A DNA stretch of 64,000 bases from an uncultured Candidatus Melainabacteria bacterium (GTDB taxonomy: Bacteria > Cyanobacteriota > Vampirovibrionia > Gastranaerophilales > Gastranaerophilaceae). Made by a program: the position numbers and the translations under genes. The DNA lies in contig CAKUZB010000006.1 in the NCBI GenBank assembly GCA_934717745.1, forward strand, positions 1 to 64,000. The letters run 5' to 3'. The notes beneath the pieces are model-generated. The model saw only the letters and a list, made by a program, of their open reading frames with translations, made no database searches and was not told the origin of the DNA. Every line of letters starts with the position of its first letter. The stretch's first letter is position 1. Below, in pieces: positions 43,041 to 51,481 of this stretch.

Positions 43041-45212
43041 ATGCTAAAAGAACAATTAGACAAAATCATGCGTCCAAAATCAATTGCAGTTGTTGGTGCT
43101 TCTACAAAAGAACACACAATTGGTTCTGACATCATGAAAAGATTACAAGAATACAAATTTTCAGGTAAAATCTATCCGATTAACCCAAAAGGTGGTGTAA
43201 TCGAGGGTTTACAAGCATATACAACAGTTAACGAAGTTCCGGAAGATATTGATTTGGCAATCATCGTTGTTAACTCAAAATTCGTTTTATCAACAATTGA
43301 CCAATGTAATGAAAAAGGTATTAAAGGTTTATGTATCATCACTGCCGGTTTTAAAGAAACAGGTAAAGAAGGTGCCGAACTTGAAAAACAATTAACAGAA
43401 AAATTAAATGAATATGGCATGAGATGTGTAGGTCCTAACTGCTTAGGTGTTGTAAACACAGACCCTGAAATCAGTATGGACGGTTGCTTCGCTGAATCAC
43501 TTCCAGAACGTGGTAACATCGGTTTCGTTTCACAATCAGGTGCTTTAGGTGGCGGTATTTTGAATATCTTAAAAGACTTAAACTTAGGTTTTGCTCAATT
43601 CATCTCAATCGGTAACCAAGCAGACGTTAATGCAGAAACTGCATTAGAATACTGGGAAAACGAAAAAGACGTTGAACAAATTTTATTATACATGGAATCA
43701 ATCCAAAATCCTGCTAACTTCAGAAAATTAGCAACAAGAATTTCTAAGAAAAAACCTATACTTGCTTTAAAAGCAGGTCGTTCAGCAGCAGGTGCTTCAG
43801 CAGCATCTTCTCACACAGGTTCTTTGGCTGGTGCTGATAAAGCCGCTAACGCATTATTGGCTCAATCAGGTGTTATCAGAGAATATTCTTTGAAAAACTT
43901 ATTCTCAACAGCAAAAGTATTTGCTAACTGCCCAATTCCAAAAGGAAACAGAGTAGCAATCATCACTAACTCAGGTGGCCCTGGCATTATGGCTACAGAT
44001 GCTGTATGCGAATACGGTATGGAAATTGCTAAAATTACTGATGAAACAAAAGAAAAATTAAGAAGTTTCTTACCGGCAGCAGCATCAGTTAAAAACCCAA
44101 TAGACATGATTGCATCTGCACCAATCGAACACTACAAAGAAACATTAAAAACAGTTATTGCTGATGAAAATGTTGATATGATTATGGTTATCTACTTACC
44201 ATTCTTAGGTTTGAAAGATATTGATGTTGCAAAAGCAGTAATGGAAATTAAGGCACAACATCCAGAAAAACCTGTTATCGGTGTATTCATGACTAAGAGC
44301 GAATTCTTTACAGCATTATCAGATATGAAAGTTAATATGCCATTCTTTATGTATGCAGAAGAAGCAGCAGAAGGCTTTATGAGATTAGACCAACAACGTA
44401 AATGGATTGCAAGACCAGAAGGTCAAGTACCTTGCTATGATGTAGACAGAAAGAAAGCAGAAAGCATCATTTACCAAGCATTAAAAGAAGATCGTGCTCA
44501 ATTAACAACTCGTGAATCAATTGATGTTTTAGATGCTTATGGAATCAGAGTATGTAAATCAGGCTTCGCTACAAATGAAGAAGAAGTTGCTCAATTAGGT
44601 AACTCTATCGGCTACCCTGTTGTAATGAAAATGACTTCAAAAACAACTTCTCACAAAACAGATGTTGGCGGTGTAAGAGTTAACATTCAATCTGAAGAAC
44701 AATTAAGAGCAGAATACAAAGACTTATTATCAAAACTTGAAGAAAAAGGATTGTTAGATGGTCTTGAAGGTGTAATCATTCAAGAAATGGTTAAGGGCAA
44801 CAGAGAAATGGTTTGCGGTATTGCAACAGACCCTCAATACGGCCCAATGATGATGTTTGGTTTAGGTGGTGTATTCATCGAAGTTATGAAAGACGTAACT
44901 TTCAGAATCGCACCATTAACAGACGTTGATGCTCAAGAAATGATTAAATCAGTTAAAGCATACAAATTATTAGAAGGTGCTAGAGGTACAAAACCTGCTG
45001 ATATGAACCAAATTCAAGAAACATTGTTGAGATTATCTCAATTAGTTTCTGATTACAAATTCATTGATGAATTAGATATTAACCCATTGTTAATTTCTGA
45101 AAAATCAGGTGAAGGTATTGCAGTAGATGGTCGTATCAAAGTTAGACTTGAAGAAGCAAAAGAAGCATTAGGTTTAACTTGCTGTGCTTGTGGCTGTGAT
45201 TGTAACAAATAA
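43041..45212 (+). CDS. acdA: ADP-forming acyl-CoA (acetate-CoA ligase) synthetase, fused subunits
   Basis: Converts an acyl-CoA, ADP and phosphate to acid, CoA and ATP, a substrate-level energy step of anaerobes. Order: CoA-binding domain (SIAVVGASTKEHTIGSDI), the GFVSQSGALGGGIL and SSHTGSLAG segments carrying the phosphohistidine site, and a C-terminal ATP-grasp domain (GYPVVMKMTSKTTSHKTDVGG, GVIIQEMVKGNREM). 723 residues: alpha and beta fused. It ends in the odd tail CCACGCDCNK, with five cysteines in seven residues plus one. A GAAAGG precedes the start; terminator follows. Confidence 0.93.
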   Translation: MLKEQLDKIMRPKSIAVVGASTKEHTIGSDIMKRLQEYKFSGKIYPINPKGGVIEGLQAYTTVNEVPEDIDLAIIVVNSKFVLSTIDQCNEKGIKGLCIITAGFKETGKEGAELEKQLTEKLNEYGMRCVGPNCLGVVNTDPEISMDGCFAESLPERGNIGFVSQSGALGGGILNILKDLNLGFAQFISIGNQADVNAETALEYWENEKDVEQILLYMESIQNPANFRKLATRISKKKPILALKAGRSAAGASAASSHTGSLAGADKAANALLAQSGVIREYSLKNLFSTAKVFANCPIPKGNRVAIITNSGGPGIMATDAVCEYGMEIAKITDETKEKLRSFLPAAASVKNPIDMIASAPIEHYKETLKTVIADENVDMIMVIYLPFLGLKDIDVAKAVMEIKAQHPEKPVIGVFMTKSEFFTALSDMKVNMPFFMYAEEAAEGFMRLDQQRKWIARPEGQVPCYDVDRKKAESIIYQALKEDRAQLTTRESIDVLDAYGIRVCKSGFATNEEEVAQLGNSIGYPVVMKMTSKTTSHKTDVGGVRVNIQSEEQLRAEYKDLLSKLEEKGLLDGLEGVIIQEMVKGNREMVCGIATDPQYGPMMMFGLGGVFIEVMKDVTFRIAPLTDVDAQEMIKSVKAYKLLEGARGTKPADMNQIQETLLRLSQLVSDYKFIDELDINPLLISEKSGEGIAVDGRIKVRLEEAKEALGLTCCACGCDCNK

Positions 45213-45235
45213 TTATTTATTGATTAAATAAATTT

Positions 45236-45272
45236 ATGGCGGATTTGTTAAAAACAAATCCGCCATTTTTTT
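45236..45272. terminator. Terminator after the ADP-forming synthetase
   Basis: ATGGCGGATTTGTT, loop AAA, AACAAATCCGCCAT, then TTTTTT. Perfect 14-bp stem, and the converging gene ends 3 bp later. Confidence 0.92.
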
Positions 45273-45274
45273 AC

Positions 45275-45565
45275 CTAATCTATAACTGTAAAACTTACTA
45301 TTTTTGAATGCATAATATTTAACCAAGCGTATTTGAAACAAACAAAATCATTGCATTCACATTCATCTTCATCGCAACTACAATATTCTTCAAGCCTACA
45401 AACAATTGCATCGTTGAGAGTCAGAATATCATTAGCAATTTCTTTGCATTTCCCCTCGCATTCATAAACGTATCCGTCAATTTTCAAGTGATTAGTAAAA
45501 ATTGTAATTCTATTACTGCCTGTTTTTTTAACTATTTCATAAATAGTTTTGTTAATGTTATCCAT
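45275..45565 (-). CDS. Small acidic cysteine-rich protein, unknown function
   Basis: 96 residues from the ATG at 45565, which has a strong GGAGG 10 bp upstream; the earlier start at 45592 lacks one. It carries CEGKCKEIA and then CRLEEYCSCDEDECECNDFVC, a dense Cys/Asp/Glu cluster that could bind metal. No signal peptide or helix. Similar small proteins of unknown role occur in anaerobes, but no family is recognised. Stands alone between divergent and convergent neighbours. Confidence 0.65.
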   Translation of the reverse strand: MDNINKTIYEIVKKTGSNRITIFTNHLKIDGYVYECEGKCKEIANDILTLNDAIVCRLEEYCSCDEDECECNDFVCFKYAWLNIMHSKIVSFTVID

Positions 45566-45658
45566 AAAAATAAATCCTCCTTGTAACAACAAAGAGTTTA
45601 GTTGGAATTAATTTATTTTTAAATTGCTAAGTTGGGCTATTTAAAACCAAAAGTATTA

Positions 45659-45686
45659 TTGTCGAAGAATAAATAAGTGATATAAT
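45659..45686 (+). promoter_or_regulatory. Leaderless promoter of TonB-C-like gene 1
   Basis: TTGTCG, 16-bp spacer, TGA-TATAAT (extended -10), then TATTTT and ATG at 45693. Confidence 0.62.
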
Positions 45687-45692
45687 TATTTT

Positions 45693-46211
45693 ATGAAAAA
45701 ATTTTTTATATCTGTTTTAATAGTTTTAACCTTTATATCGCCAGTATTTGCAAATGATATAAATACTGATGAGTTGGATTTTAGCAAAATGAAATTTAGT
45801 CCAACAGAAAACCCTGTTACTTACAAATATTTTACAGATTATGCCCAGATGTTGCGTAAGAAAATAAATTTCAGAAGATTAAACCCATCTTTTGGTATAG
45901 AATTTTCATACAGACTTCATTCTGACGGAACTATAAGTAACTTAGATAAAACTCTTTTAGATATTTCCAGCAGAACAAATGCAATATATTTTTCAAAATT
46001 TTTATCAAAAAATCCACCGCCACCATATCCTAAAAATATGGAAATCGGTGATGTTGATGTATATATTTATATTCAATATGACACAGAAGATGATACAAAT
46101 ATACAATATATAAAATCCGGTGCTAAAAAATTATATGCAGGAAACCATGTAATGATTATGTTATATAAAAAATCAATATGGACATCTTTAATAGATAAAC
46201 TATTTTACTAA
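45693..46211 (+). CDS. Secreted TonB/TolA C-domain-like protein, copy 1
   Basis: 172 residues with a signal peptide (MKKFFISVLIVLTFISPVFA, cleavage after VFA) and a mature domain with the order expected of a TonB_2/TolA C-terminal fold: YFTDYAQMLRKKINFRRL, a GIEFSYRLHSDGTISNL strand pair, and NPPPPYPKNMEIGDVDVYI. No membrane anchor or proline linker, so it would be a free periplasmic protein. First of four tandem paralogues, the most divergent, and read from a leaderless promoter. Function and partner receptor unknown. Confidence 0.75.
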   Translation: MKKFFISVLIVLTFISPVFANDINTDELDFSKMKFSPTENPVTYKYFTDYAQMLRKKINFRRLNPSFGIEFSYRLHSDGTISNLDKTLLDISSRTNAIYFSKFLSKNPPPPYPKNMEIGDVDVYIYIQYDTEDDTNIQYIKSGAKKLYAGNHVMIMLYKKSIWTSLIDKLFY

Positions 46212-46243
46212 TCGTGTTTATAATTTTAAAGGAAACGAAAACA

Positions 46244-46801
46244 ATGAGTAAATATATAAAATTACATGTACTTTTTTTATTTATAAGTTTAATGTTCATA
46301 TCACCGGTGTTTGCAAATAACATAAATACTGATGAGTTAGATTTTTTACAACTGGAGTTTAGCCCAACGGAAAATCCTGTAGCATACAAATATTTTATAG
46401 ATTATACAGATATGCTTAGAAGTAAAATTGATTTCAAAAAAATGCGTCCAACTTGGATAATGGAATATCGATATAAAATTCATTCAGACGGTACAATAAG
46501 TGATTTACAGCCAATGCTTTTGAATACGCCTTATGAGGGTACAAAAATCAACAAATATTTTGAAGATATTTTATTGAATAACCCACCTCCTCCTTATCCT
46601 AAAAATATGGAAATTGGCGATGTATATATACACTTTTCTGCTGAACTTGATTTAGAAGATAAAACAATAATACGACCATTTAGAAATAATGACGGTGCAT
46701 ACTACCCTGGAAATCATATCACGATAATATTAAATCATAAAACATTTTCAAATGTAGTTAAAGGTAAAATAAATGATATTTTATTTAAATTATTTGGATA
46801 A
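46244..46801 (+). CDS. Secreted TonB/TolA C-domain-like protein, copy 2
   Basis: 185 residues: signal peptide ending in SPVFA, then ELDFLQLEFSPTENPVAYKY and the same HSDGTISDLQ and NPPPPYPKNMEIGDV motifs. AAAGGAAACG precedes the ATG at 46244. It starts 33 bp after copy 1 and its first 140 codons are nearly identical to copies 3 and 4, indicating recent duplication. The C-terminus (LNHKTFSNVVKGKINDILF) is shared with copy 3 only. Confidence 0.75.
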   Translation: MSKYIKLHVLFLFISLMFISPVFANNINTDELDFLQLEFSPTENPVAYKYFIDYTDMLRSKIDFKKMRPTWIMEYRYKIHSDGTISDLQPMLLNTPYEGTKINKYFEDILLNNPPPPYPKNMEIGDVYIHFSAELDLEDKTIIRPFRNNDGAYYPGNHITIILNHKTFSNVVKGKINDILFKLFG

Positions 46802-46830
46802 TCATTTTTATAAATTCAAAGGAAAAAAAT

Positions 46831-47388
46831 ATGAGTAAATATATAAAATTACATATACTTTTTTTATTTATAAGTTTAATGTTCATATCACCGGTGTTTG
46901 CAAATAACATAAATACTGATGAGTTAGATTTAAGAAAAATGAATTTTAGCCCAACGGAAAATCCTGTAGCATACAAATATTTTATAGATTATACAGATAT
47001 GCTTAGAAATAAAATTGATTTCAAAAAAATGCGTCCAACTTGGATAATGGAATATCGATATAAAGTACATTCAAACGGTACAATAAGTGATTTACAACCA
47101 ATGCTTTTGAATACGCCTTATGAGGGCACAAAAATCAACAAATACTTTGAAGATATTTTATTGAATAACCCGCCACCTCCTTATCCTGAAAATATGGAAA
47201 TTGGCGATGTATATATAGAATTTTCCGCAGAATTAGATTTAAAAACAGAAACTACAATTATGCCTACAAGAAATAACGAGGGAACGCTATACGCAGGGAA
47301 TTGTATTATCATTAGTTTATATCATAAAACATTTTCAAATGTAGTTAAAGGTAAAATAAATGATATTTTATTCAAATTATTTGGATAA
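46831..47388 (+). CDS. Secreted TonB/TolA C-domain-like protein, copy 3
   Basis: 185 residues with the same signal peptide and fold as copy 2, and the same last 20 residues ending KGKINDILFKLFG. Differences cluster after NPPPPYPENMEIGDVYI. The distance from copy 2 start to copy 3 start is 587 bp, and from copy 3 to copy 4 is 586 bp, so the unit includes the short spacer with its AAAGG ribosome-binding site. Confidence 0.75.
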   Translation: MSKYIKLHILFLFISLMFISPVFANNINTDELDLRKMNFSPTENPVAYKYFIDYTDMLRNKIDFKKMRPTWIMEYRYKVHSNGTISDLQPMLLNTPYEGTKINKYFEDILLNNPPPPYPENMEIGDVYIEFSAELDLKTETTIMPTRNNEGTLYAGNCIIISLYHKTFSNVVKGKINDILFKLFG

Positions 47389-47416
47389 TCATTTTTATAA
47401 ATTCAAAGGGAAAAAT

Positions 47417-47953
47417 ATGAGTAAATATATAAAATTACATATACTTTTTTTATTTATAAGTTTAATGTTCACATCACCGGTGTTTGCCAATAACATAAAT
47501 AGAGATAATTTTGACTTTAATAAAATGAGATTTAGTCAAACAGAAAATCCTGTTACTTACAAATATTTTGTTGATTATGCAGATATGCTTAGAAGTAAAA
47601 TTGATTTCAAAAAAATGCGTCCAACTTGGGGTATGGAATATCGATATAAAATTCATTCGAACGGTACAATAAGTGATTTACAGCCAATGCTTTTAAATAC
47701 ACCTTATGAGGGTACAAAAATCAACAAATATTTTGAAGATATTTTATTGAATAACCCACCTCCTCCTTATCCTGAAAATATGGAAATCGGTGATGTATAT
47801 GTAGAATTTTTCGCAGAGTTAGATTTACAAACAGGAACAGACTTGTATTTCATAAAAAATAATGATGGGGCATACTACCCTGGCAACAGCGTTTCAATAT
47901 ACTTAACATCAAAATCAATCAAAACAATACTTTTAGACAAATTATTCTACTAA
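47417..47953 (+). CDS. Secreted TonB/TolA C-domain-like protein, copy 4
   Basis: 178 residues. The N-terminal part and signal peptide match copies 2 and 3, while the end (TSKSIKTILLDKLFY) matches copy 1 (KKSIWTSLIDKLFY), a mosaic suggesting recombination between copies. The start at 47417 follows AAAGGGAAA; an earlier in-frame start lies in copy 3. Function unknown. Confidence 0.75.
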   Translation: MSKYIKLHILFLFISLMFTSPVFANNINRDNFDFNKMRFSQTENPVTYKYFVDYADMLRSKIDFKKMRPTWGMEYRYKIHSNGTISDLQPMLLNTPYEGTKINKYFEDILLNNPPPPYPENMEIGDVYVEFFAELDLQTGTDLYFIKNNDGAYYPGNSVSIYLTSKSIKTILLDKLFY

Positions 47954-48045
47954 TCATGTCCGTAAATTTACGTACGTAAAAATACGGTCTTTTTGCGTTT
48001 AAAAAAATGGTATTCTTTTTTTGTAACAGAACAAAAGGAGAAATA

Positions 48046-48951
48046 ATGAGCAATCAAAATCACGAAAACGCAAACATTTACAGAGATTTATGTAACATTA
48101 CAGGAGATGTACTGAAAGGTAAAAGTGTCAATTTACCAAATGGCTACAGAGTTTTAGAAACAGAACAAAATAGTAGAAACAATTTCAAATCGGTAGCATA
48201 CCAACAAGGCGATGAAATAGTTTTATGTTATTTAGGCACAAATTCCTTGAGCATAAAAGACCATGCAACAAATTTAAAAATGGCTACATCGTCTAAACCT
48301 TCAAGTCAAATGATAAGTGCCCATCAATTTTATGAAAACGTTAAAAAAATCAATAAAAACTCCTCATTTAAAGTAATCGGTCATTCTGAGGGTGGTAGCG
48401 AAGCCTTATACGTTGGGTTATCCAACAACTTACCAACAGTAACATTTAATGCTTACGGTTTACACCCAAACCTTATCAAAGACTTTGATAAAGAAAAAGC
48501 AAACGAATTAGTAACAAATTACCGCGACCCAAATGACCCTGTTTCAAAATTAAGACCTCTTTCAGGTAAAACCTATGTTGTAGAAAACAAAAGAAGTGTT
48601 TTTGAAAAAGTTAATCCTTTTGGAATGATTTCGGCTCACAGAATTTCAAACTTTGGAGATTGCAACAATGCTAAAGACGTCGAAACTTACAAAAAAGAAC
48701 ACAAAAGATTTATCAGTTCTATTGACGATGTTGAAATTACAGACAAAGACATTGGAAAAATGCCAAACGAATTATATCAAATTTATGACGAAGAAATTTC
48801 AAATAGATTATCAAAAGGTCAAATCTTAAAAGAACACCAAGCAAAAGAAAAAACCTTAGTAGGAAGTCTTATAAAAGTTTCTGACTACGTTAGAGATGAC
48901 GGAACTCAAGTTGATGGGTATTATAGAAAACGACCAAATTATGCAAGTTAA
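48046..48951 (+). CDS. Lipase-like alpha/beta hydrolase (DUF2974-like)
   Basis: 301 residues with the serine-hydrolase elbow VIGHSEGGSEAL (GxSxG), a following catalytic aspartate candidate in NYRDPNDPVS and a histidine in GMISAHRIS. The layout (N-terminal core, a FKSVAYQQGDEIVLCYLGTN strand pair, NAYGLHPNLI after the elbow) fits the Mbeg1-like/DUF2974 lipase-related group, which includes phage and effector proteins. No signal peptide. AAGGAG precedes the ATG at 48046. It follows the TonB-C-like array by 92 bp. Substrate unknown. Confidence 0.72.
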   Translation: MSNQNHENANIYRDLCNITGDVLKGKSVNLPNGYRVLETEQNSRNNFKSVAYQQGDEIVLCYLGTNSLSIKDHATNLKMATSSKPSSQMISAHQFYENVKKINKNSSFKVIGHSEGGSEALYVGLSNNLPTVTFNAYGLHPNLIKDFDKEKANELVTNYRDPNDPVSKLRPLSGKTYVVENKRSVFEKVNPFGMISAHRISNFGDCNNAKDVETYKKEHKRFISSIDDVEITDKDIGKMPNELYQIYDEEISNRLSKGQILKEHQAKEKTLVGSLIKVSDYVRDDGTQVDGYYRKRPNYAS

Positions 48952-48961
48952 ATAAAATAAG

Positions 48962-48991
48962 GCGGGCGGAACGCAAAAGCGTTCCGCCCGC
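48962..48991. terminator. Strong GC-rich hairpin between converging genes
   Basis: GCGGGCGGAACGC, loop AAAA, GCGTTCCGCCCGC: a perfect 13-bp stem, directly beyond the hydrolase stop. There is no T run on the plus side (AAAAAAG follows), so it may act as a stabiliser or with the next hairpin. Confidence 0.6.
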
Positions 48992-49024
48992 AAAAAAGAG
49001 GGGCTGAAAAATACAACCCCTCTT
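48992..49024 (-). terminator. Terminator of gltX
   Basis: On the minus strand AGAGGGG, loop, CCCCTCT, then TTTTTT; it lies about 20 bp after the gltX stop. Confidence 0.8.
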
Positions 49025-49044
49025 TATCATTATTAAATTTCAAA

Positions 49045-50508
49045 CTATTTAATTGCTTTTTTTGCTCTGTGTAAAGATTTTTCTTTACCAAGAATAACAA
49101 GTGTTCCAACCATATCAGCACCACGAGTTCTACCTGTAACTGCTGCTCTGATTGCCCACATTGTAACCTTTGCTTTTACACCTTTTTCTTTATAAAATCC
49201 ACGAAATTCTTCAAGTTTTTCATGTAAATTTTCATCTGTCCATTCCCAATCTTTTGCTTGTTCAACAAATGATTTTAAAACATCTTGAGAAACTTCTGTA
49301 TCAAGCACTGTTGTTTGAACTTCTGGATCAACTTCTACATCTTCACCAAAGAAATATGAAACAGCATCTGTAATATCAGAAAGAATTGTTAACGGATCTC
49401 TAGTGATTTCAACCATATGAGTATATTGTTCTTCTGTAAGTTCTGACAAGTCATACTTTGTTAAAAATGGTTTTAATCTTTCTTTTAATTCAACAATATC
49501 AAGTTTTTTGATGTATTGGCTGTTCATCCAGTTCAATTTATCATATTCAAAAATTGAGTTTGAAGATGAAACTTCATTAATTCTAAAATCTTGAGCAATT
49601 TCATCAACTGATTTAATTTCATTTCCATCAGATGGAGCCCAACCTAATAATGCAACAAAGTTAATTAAAGCATCTGTTAAATAACCCTTTTCAACAAATT
49701 CTGAAACAGCAGTTGCACCATGTCTTTTTGACAATTTACTTCTATCAGGTGCTAAAATCATACCTAAATGACCAAATCTTGGAACTTTTGCACCTAATGC
49801 TTCATAGATTAAAATTTGTTTAAAAGTATTTGAAATATGGTCTTCTCCACGAATAATATGTGAAATTTTCATTAACATATCATCAATTACAACAGCAAAG
49901 TTGTAAGTAGGAGAACCGTTTGATTTCATAATAACAAAATCACCAATTAGACTTGTATCTTGATGTAAATCACCTTTTACTAAATCATCAAAGTGAATTA
50001 TTGATGAATCATGAAATGCTTTTGTTGCTTTATCAACAGAAAAACGAATTGCAGGAACTCTGCCTTGTGCTCTTAATCTATCTTTTTCAACTTCAGTTAA
50101 ATTTTCACATTTTTTTGAATAAACATAGGCTTTTTTATTTTTAGTTGCTTCTTCTTTTTCTGCTTCCAATTCTTCCGGAGTACAAAAACATTCATAAGCA
50201 AAGCCTTTATCTAATAATTCTTGTACATATTTTGGATAAATATCAAATCTTTCTGATTGAGTATAAGGGCCATAAGGACCACCAACATCAGGACCTTCGT
50301 CCCAATTTAAGCCCAAAGCCTTTAAACTATCGAAAATATTATCAATGTATGCTTGACTTGTACGCTCTGCATCTGTATCCTCAATTCTTAATACAAATTT
50401 ACCGCCAACTTTTTTTGCATACAAATAGTTAAATAAAGCAGTTCTTGCTGTACCAATGTGTAAATTACCACTTGGTGATGGTGCAATTCTAACTCTTACA
50501 TCTGACAT
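49045..50508 (-). CDS. gltX: Glutamyl-tRNA synthetase
   Basis: Charges tRNA-Glu (and in many bacteria tRNA-Gln, later amidated). HIGH-type motif PSPSGNLHIGTARTALFN, KLSKRHGATAV and the DDMLMKISHIIRGEDH segment; 487 residues. AGAAGGT precedes the start. It stands alone with its own terminator and is separated from the lipid A operon by about 70 bp. Confidence 0.97.
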   Translation of the reverse strand: MSDVRVRIAPSPSGNLHIGTARTALFNYLYAKKVGGKFVLRIEDTDAERTSQAYIDNIFDSLKALGLNWDEGPDVGGPYGPYTQSERFDIYPKYVQELLDKGFAYECFCTPEELEAEKEEATKNKKAYVYSKKCENLTEVEKDRLRAQGRVPAIRFSVDKATKAFHDSSIIHFDDLVKGDLHQDTSLIGDFVIMKSNGSPTYNFAVVIDDMLMKISHIIRGEDHISNTFKQILIYEALGAKVPRFGHLGMILAPDRSKLSKRHGATAVSEFVEKGYLTDALINFVALLGWAPSDGNEIKSVDEIAQDFRINEVSSSNSIFEYDKLNWMNSQYIKKLDIVELKERLKPFLTKYDLSELTEEQYTHMVEITRDPLTILSDITDAVSYFFGEDVEVDPEVQTTVLDTEVSQDVLKSFVEQAKDWEWTDENLHEKLEEFRGFYKEKGVKAKVTMWAIRAAVTGRTRGADMVGTLVILGKEKSLHRAKKAIK

Positions 50509-50576
50509 AAATTACCTTCTTTCATTCTTTGATAAGTTCATTATCTCACGAAAAAGGTTTTTGGTGCAACAAATTT

Positions 50577-51020
50577 TTATTTTTTACCAGACATTTGATG
50601 AGCATGAATTCTATTCATAAGTTCTCTATATTTTGTAAAAAATCTGATTGCTTGTGCTTTATTACCATGAGGAACAGAATAAGACATTGTAGAATTTGTC
50701 GTAATATCTAACATTTCTATATTTAATGGTTGTTTACTATTCAAAATTTCCGCAGGGTTCATTGTTGATTTCAAATTATATTGAAACATCATATTTGAGG
50801 CTTCATTTGAATAGACAACGTCTTTGCCCCAAACGTCGTTTGAAATTATAAAAAAGAAACCTTTCAAATGTATATATCTCAATTTATTAGGGTCGCCGTA
50901 AGCCGCAATCCTTGGGAATGCACAGAAGAACGTCATTTTAGCAAGCACTACAGAAAAAATCGCAGAACTTACAACGATTAGAACTAATAAAACTAAAACT
51001 ATTAATAAAGTTATATTCAT
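50577..51020 (-). CDS. Membrane-anchored protein at the end of the lipid A operon, unknown function
   Basis: 147 residues: one N-terminal helix (residues 3-27), then a soluble domain with no recognised fold, containing RYIHLKGFFFIISNDVWGKD. It begins 2 bp after fabZ, so it is co-transcribed with lpxD-lpxC-fabZ, and an envelope role is likely by context only. A lysine-rich end, HAHQMSGKK. Confidence 0.65.
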   Translation of the reverse strand: MNITLLIVLVLLVLIVVSSAIFSVVLAKMTFFCAFPRIAAYGDPNKLRYIHLKGFFFIISNDVWGKDVVYSNEASNMMFQYNLKSTMNPAEILNSKQPLNIEMLDITTNSTMSYSVPHGNKAQAIRFFTKYRELMNRIHAHQMSGKK

Positions 51021-51022
51021 AA

Positions 51023-51472
51023 TTATTTAATAAAACAAGTCATGTCTGCTTCAACAACAACGTTGCCGTCAACAGTACCAACACCATGGCTTTTTCCGAT
51101 AGGTCCTTTTAATTTAACAAGGTCAATTCTCATATCTAATCTATCACCAGGGCGAACAATTCCTTTAAATCTAACATTTTCAATAGAAGCAAATAAAGCA
51201 AGTTTGCCTTTAAATTTATCTAAAGATAAAAGTACCGGAGCAGAGCATTGAGCCATTGCTTCAACTTGCAAAACCCCTGGCATAATTGGATTATTTGGAA
51301 AATGTCCTTGGAAAAACGGTTCATTCCAAGTCAAATTTTTATAACCAACTGCATATTCCCCAGGAACACATTCTGTAATTTTATCCACTAATAAAAATGG
51401 ATACCTGTGAGGCAACAACTCTAAAATTTGTTGGTAATCGTAAGTTAAAACTGTTTTTTGTTCTTCTGTCAT
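51023..51472 (-). CDS. fabZ: 3-hydroxyacyl-[ACP] dehydratase FabZ
   Basis: Removes water from (3R)-hydroxyacyl-ACP in fatty-acid elongation. LLPHRYPFLLVDKI contains the catalytic histidine, and GHFPNNPIMPGVLQVEAMAQ the glutamate. 149 residues, usual length. It lies between lpxC and a small membrane protein, the classic clustering of fabZ with lipid A genes, where both compete for 3-hydroxyacyl-ACP. Confidence 0.96.
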   Translation of the reverse strand: MTEEQKTVLTYDYQQILELLPHRYPFLLVDKITECVPGEYAVGYKNLTWNEPFFQGHFPNNPIMPGVLQVEAMAQCSAPVLLSLDKFKGKLALFASIENVRFKGIVRPGDRLDMRIDLVKLKGPIGKSHGVGTVDGNVVVEADMTCFIK

Positions 51473-51481
51473 ATTTTCTCC

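Noticed and set aside
45693..47953. Prophage or insertion element in the repeated region
   Set aside because: The repeats are complete secreted-protein genes with ribosome-binding sites; no integrase, transposase or terminal inverted repeats.
48962..48991. REP-like repeat element
   Set aside because: Several similar GC-rich stems occur in the window, but each is at a gene end with its own sequence, so they are better explained as terminators.
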